Shown here one piece after another: positions 61,849-64,000 of a DNA stretch of 64,000 nt (its first letter is position 1; each line of letters opens with the position of its first letter). The stretch is from Haemophilus influenzae (lineage in GTDB: Bacteria > Pseudomonadota > Gammaproteobacteria > Enterobacterales > Pasteurellaceae). Made by a program: the position numbers and the translations under genes. The stretch is from assembly GCF_900475755.1 (NCBI RefSeq), contig NZ_LS483411.1, positions 1,116,001-1,180,000 on the forward strand, read 5' to 3'. The notes under the pieces are model-generated. The model had not been told where the DNA came from. It searched no databases and saw nothing but the letters and a program-made list of their open reading frames with translations.

Positions 61849-64000
61849 ATGTTAGCCAAAGCAAAATATAGAAAAGATTACAAACAACCAGATTTTACGG
61901 TCACTGACATTTATTTAGATTTTCAACTTGATCCTAAACACACTGTGGTAACCGCAACCACAAAATTCCAACGCTTAAATAATGAAGCGACTGCTTTGCG
62001 TTTAGATGGGCATAGCTTCCAGTTTTCTTCTATTAAATTTAATGGCGAGCCATTTTCTGATTATCAACAAGATGGCGAGAGTTTAACGATCGATTTAAAA
62101 GGCAAAAGTGCGGATGAATTTGAGCTTGAAATTGTGACTTTCCTTGTGCCAGCTGAAAATACGTCATTACAGGGACTATATCAGTCTGGCGAGGGTATTT
62201 GTACGCAATGTGAGGCGGAAGGTTTTCGTCAAATTACTTATATGCTTGATCGTCCTGATGTGCTGGCGCGTTATACAACCAAAATTACGGCGGACAAAAG
62301 CAAATATCCATTCTTACTTTCAAATGGTAATCGAATTGCAAGTGGCGAATTAGAAGATGGTCGCCATTGGGTGGAATGGAATGATCCTTTCCCAAAACCA
62401 AGCTATTTATTTGCTTTAGTGGCGGGAGATTTTGATTTATTACAAGATAAATTTGTAACTAAAAGTGGACGAGAAGTTGCATTAGAACTTTATGTGGATC
62501 GCGGCAATCTTAACCGTGTAACTTGGGCAATGGAAAGTCTGAAAAAAGCGATGAAATGGGATGAAGATCGCTTTAATTTAGAATACGACTTAGATATTTA
62601 TATGATCGTTGCCGTCGATTTCTTCAATATGGGTGCAATGGAAAATAAAGGATTAAATATCTTTAACTCTAAATTTGTGTTGGCAAATCCACAAACGGCA
62701 ACAGATGAAGATTATCTTGCCATTGAAAGTGTGATTGCACACGAATATTTCCATAACTGGACAGGTAATCGTGTGACCTGCCGAGATTGGTTCCAATTAA
62801 GTTTAAAAGAGGGTTTAACGGTTTTCCGTGATCAAGAATTTTCTTCAGATACAGGTTCTCGTGCGGTGAATCGCATTAATAATGTGAAATTTTTACGCAC
62901 CGTGCAATTTGCCGAAGATGCAAGCCCAATGTCGCACCCAATTCGCCCTGAAAAAGTGATTGAAATGAATAACTTTTACACGGTGACAGTATATGAAAAA
63001 GGGGCAGAAGTGATTCGTATGTTGCACACTTTATTAGGGGAGCAAGGCTTCCAAAAAGGGATGCAACTTTATATTGCTGAAAATGATGGCAAAGCGGCAA
63101 CCTGTGAAGATTTTGTTTCTGCGATGGAACGGGCAAATAACCTCGATTTAAATCAATTCCGCCGTTGGTATAGCCAATCGGGTACACCAGAATTATTGAT
63201 TAGTGATGCTTATGACGAAAAAACGCATACTTATCGTTTAACGGTTTCACAATCCACACCGCCAACCGCAGATCAAATGGAAAAAGTGAATTTACATATT
63301 CCATTAAAAGTGGCACTTTATGATGCGAACGGTACGAAACAAATGTTACAACATAATGGCGAATTGTTGAGTAATGTATTAAATGTTACTGAAAAAGACC
63401 AAGTCTTCGAGTTTAACGGCATTTATGGTCGCCCCGTTCCTGCATTGCTATGTGATTTCTCCGCACCGGTAAAACTTGATTATGATTATAAAACGGAACA
63501 GTTATTAGGCTTGCTGAAATTTGCAGATAATCAATTTATCCGTTGGGATGCGGCTCAAATGTTATTTGCGCAAGAATTACGTCGTAATGTTGTGCGTTTC
63601 CAACAAGGCGAGGCTTTAGAAATTTCGCCTGAAATTTTGACCGCACTTTCTTATGTTCTGAATAATTACGAGAAAGACATTGAATTGGCAACCTTAATTC
63701 TCACACTGCCGAAGGAAATGGAGTTTGCAGAAAGTTTTAAAACAATTGATCCTGAGGGCATTTCAGCCGCAAGAGAATTTATGCAAGCGCAAATTGCAGA
63801 ATCTTTAAAAGATGATTTCTTGCGTGTTTATACCCATATTCGCCTTGATGATTATCAAGTTACGCAACAAGACATCACCTTACGTGTAATGCGTAATCTT
63901 TGTTTAACTTATTTGGCTTACACCAATTTGGGCAATAACCTAGTGCAAAAACACTACAATAATGCGAATAATATGACAGATACATTGGCGGCATTAAGTG
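61849..64000 (+). CDS. pepN: Aminopeptidase N PepN (partial, runs off the window)
   Basis: Main cytoplasmic M1 zinc aminopeptidase, cutting N-terminal residues from peptides. 717 codons are present from ATG 61849; the family is about 870, so the last ~150 lie beyond the edge. The exopeptidase motif GAMENKG is near residue 262. The zinc motif HEYFHN begins at residue 298, almost as in E. coli (297). The frame has no stop in the window. Confidence 0.97.
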   Translation, partial: MLAKAKYRKDYKQPDFTVTDIYLDFQLDPKHTVVTATTKFQRLNNEATALRLDGHSFQFSSIKFNGEPFSDYQQDGESLTIDLKGKSADEFELEIVTFLVPAENTSLQGLYQSGEGICTQCEAEGFRQITYMLDRPDVLARYTTKITADKSKYPFLLSNGNRIASGELEDGRHWVEWNDPFPKPSYLFALVAGDFDLLQDKFVTKSGREVALELYVDRGNLNRVTWAMESLKKAMKWDEDRFNLEYDLDIYMIVAVDFFNMGAMENKGLNIFNSKFVLANPQTATDEDYLAIESVIAHEYFHNWTGNRVTCRDWFQLSLKEGLTVFRDQEFSSDTGSRAVNRINNVKFLRTVQFAEDASPMSHPIRPEKVIEMNNFYTVTVYEKGAEVIRMLHTLLGEQGFQKGMQLYIAENDGKAATCEDFVSAMERANNLDLNQFRRWYSQSGTPELLISDAYDEKTHTYRLTVSQSTPPTADQMEKVNLHIPLKVALYDANGTKQMLQHNGELLSNVLNVTEKDQVFEFNGIYGRPVPALLCDFSAPVKLDYDYKTEQLLGLLKFADNQFIRWDAAQMLFAQELRRNVVRFQQGEALEISPEILTALSYVLNNYEKDIELATLILTLPKEMEFAESFKTIDPEGISAAREFMQAQIAESLKDDFLRVYTHIRLDDYQVTQQDITLRVMRNLCLTYLAYTNLGNNLVQKHYNNANNMTDTLAALS

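Noticed and set aside
62876..63187. Minus-strand 103-codon frame
   Set aside because: Antisense to the conserved pepN coding sequence.

Overview
The window is a stretch of a Haemophilus influenzae chromosome. The DNA is AT-rich, the Haemophilus uptake signal core AAGTGCGGT/ACCGCACTT recurs on both strands, and from memory the order from moaA through letAB, proQ-prc, sucAB, nrdAB, sap, dapD, purA, lysC, nik and purEK to pepN matches the H. influenzae core backbone. It looks like a nontypeable or biogroup aegyptius-type strain, because it carries a trimeric autotransporter gene between gloC and sucA and a wrecked haemagglutinating pilus (hif) locus between purE and pepN.

Layout. 1-2.5 kb: molybdenum cofactor genes moaACDE behind a likely Moco riboswitch. 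2.5-12.95 kb: envelope genes, namely letAB (lipid transport), proQ-prc (RNA chaperone and tail-specific protease), an L,D-transpeptidase with the endopeptidase MepK, a TatD-like hydrolase and gloC. 13.0-14.4 kb: a phase-variable adhesin with 14 AAGC units, out of frame (OFF) as sequenced, behind a near-ideal CRP operator inside a 40-bp palindrome. 14.4-22.4 kb: sucAB (TCA cycle) and, convergent, nrdAB with a pair of NrdR boxes. 22.6-31.2 kb: dolP, diaA, yraN and lpoA in one direction; rsmI, tldD and a mepS/spr-like lipoprotein broken by an in-frame stop; then fbp and truA. 31.3-37.7 kb: sapABCDF-sapZ, tightly overlapping genes for peptide uptake and antimicrobial peptide resistance. 37.8-47.1 kb: ycjX, ppc, purR, a 26-residue membrane peptide gene, dapD, purA and lysC.

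47.4-47.8 kb: a tRNA cluster (Met, Leu, Gln, Gln). 47.9-51.9 kb: a DUF2726 protein, rplY with a possible autoregulatory leader, a DedA protein, zapG/yhcB, a Rid protein, a YwiC-like membrane protein and a Sel1-repeat protein. 52-55.6 kb: nimR and the nickel importer nikKLMQO, followed by what I read as the last ~45 codons of a lost hypE hydrogenase maturation gene. 55.7-58.7 kb: aspC, purK and purE. 58.7-61.8 kb: the decayed hif locus (hifA with two homopolymer indels, no hifB, hifC missing its front and an internal block, hifD intact, hifE only its first ~66 codons), bounded by imperfect direct repeats that each contain a PurR-type operator. From 61.85 kb pepN runs off the window end.

Most of the window is housekeeping. 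The striking accessory content is the phase-OFF, CRP-linked adhesin, the pilus ruin with its duplicated purE promoter, the broken mepS-like gene and the hypE remnant. Many intergenic terminators are built from inverted uptake-signal pairs, including one between purE and purK. I found no CRISPR array, transposase, prophage or rRNA.
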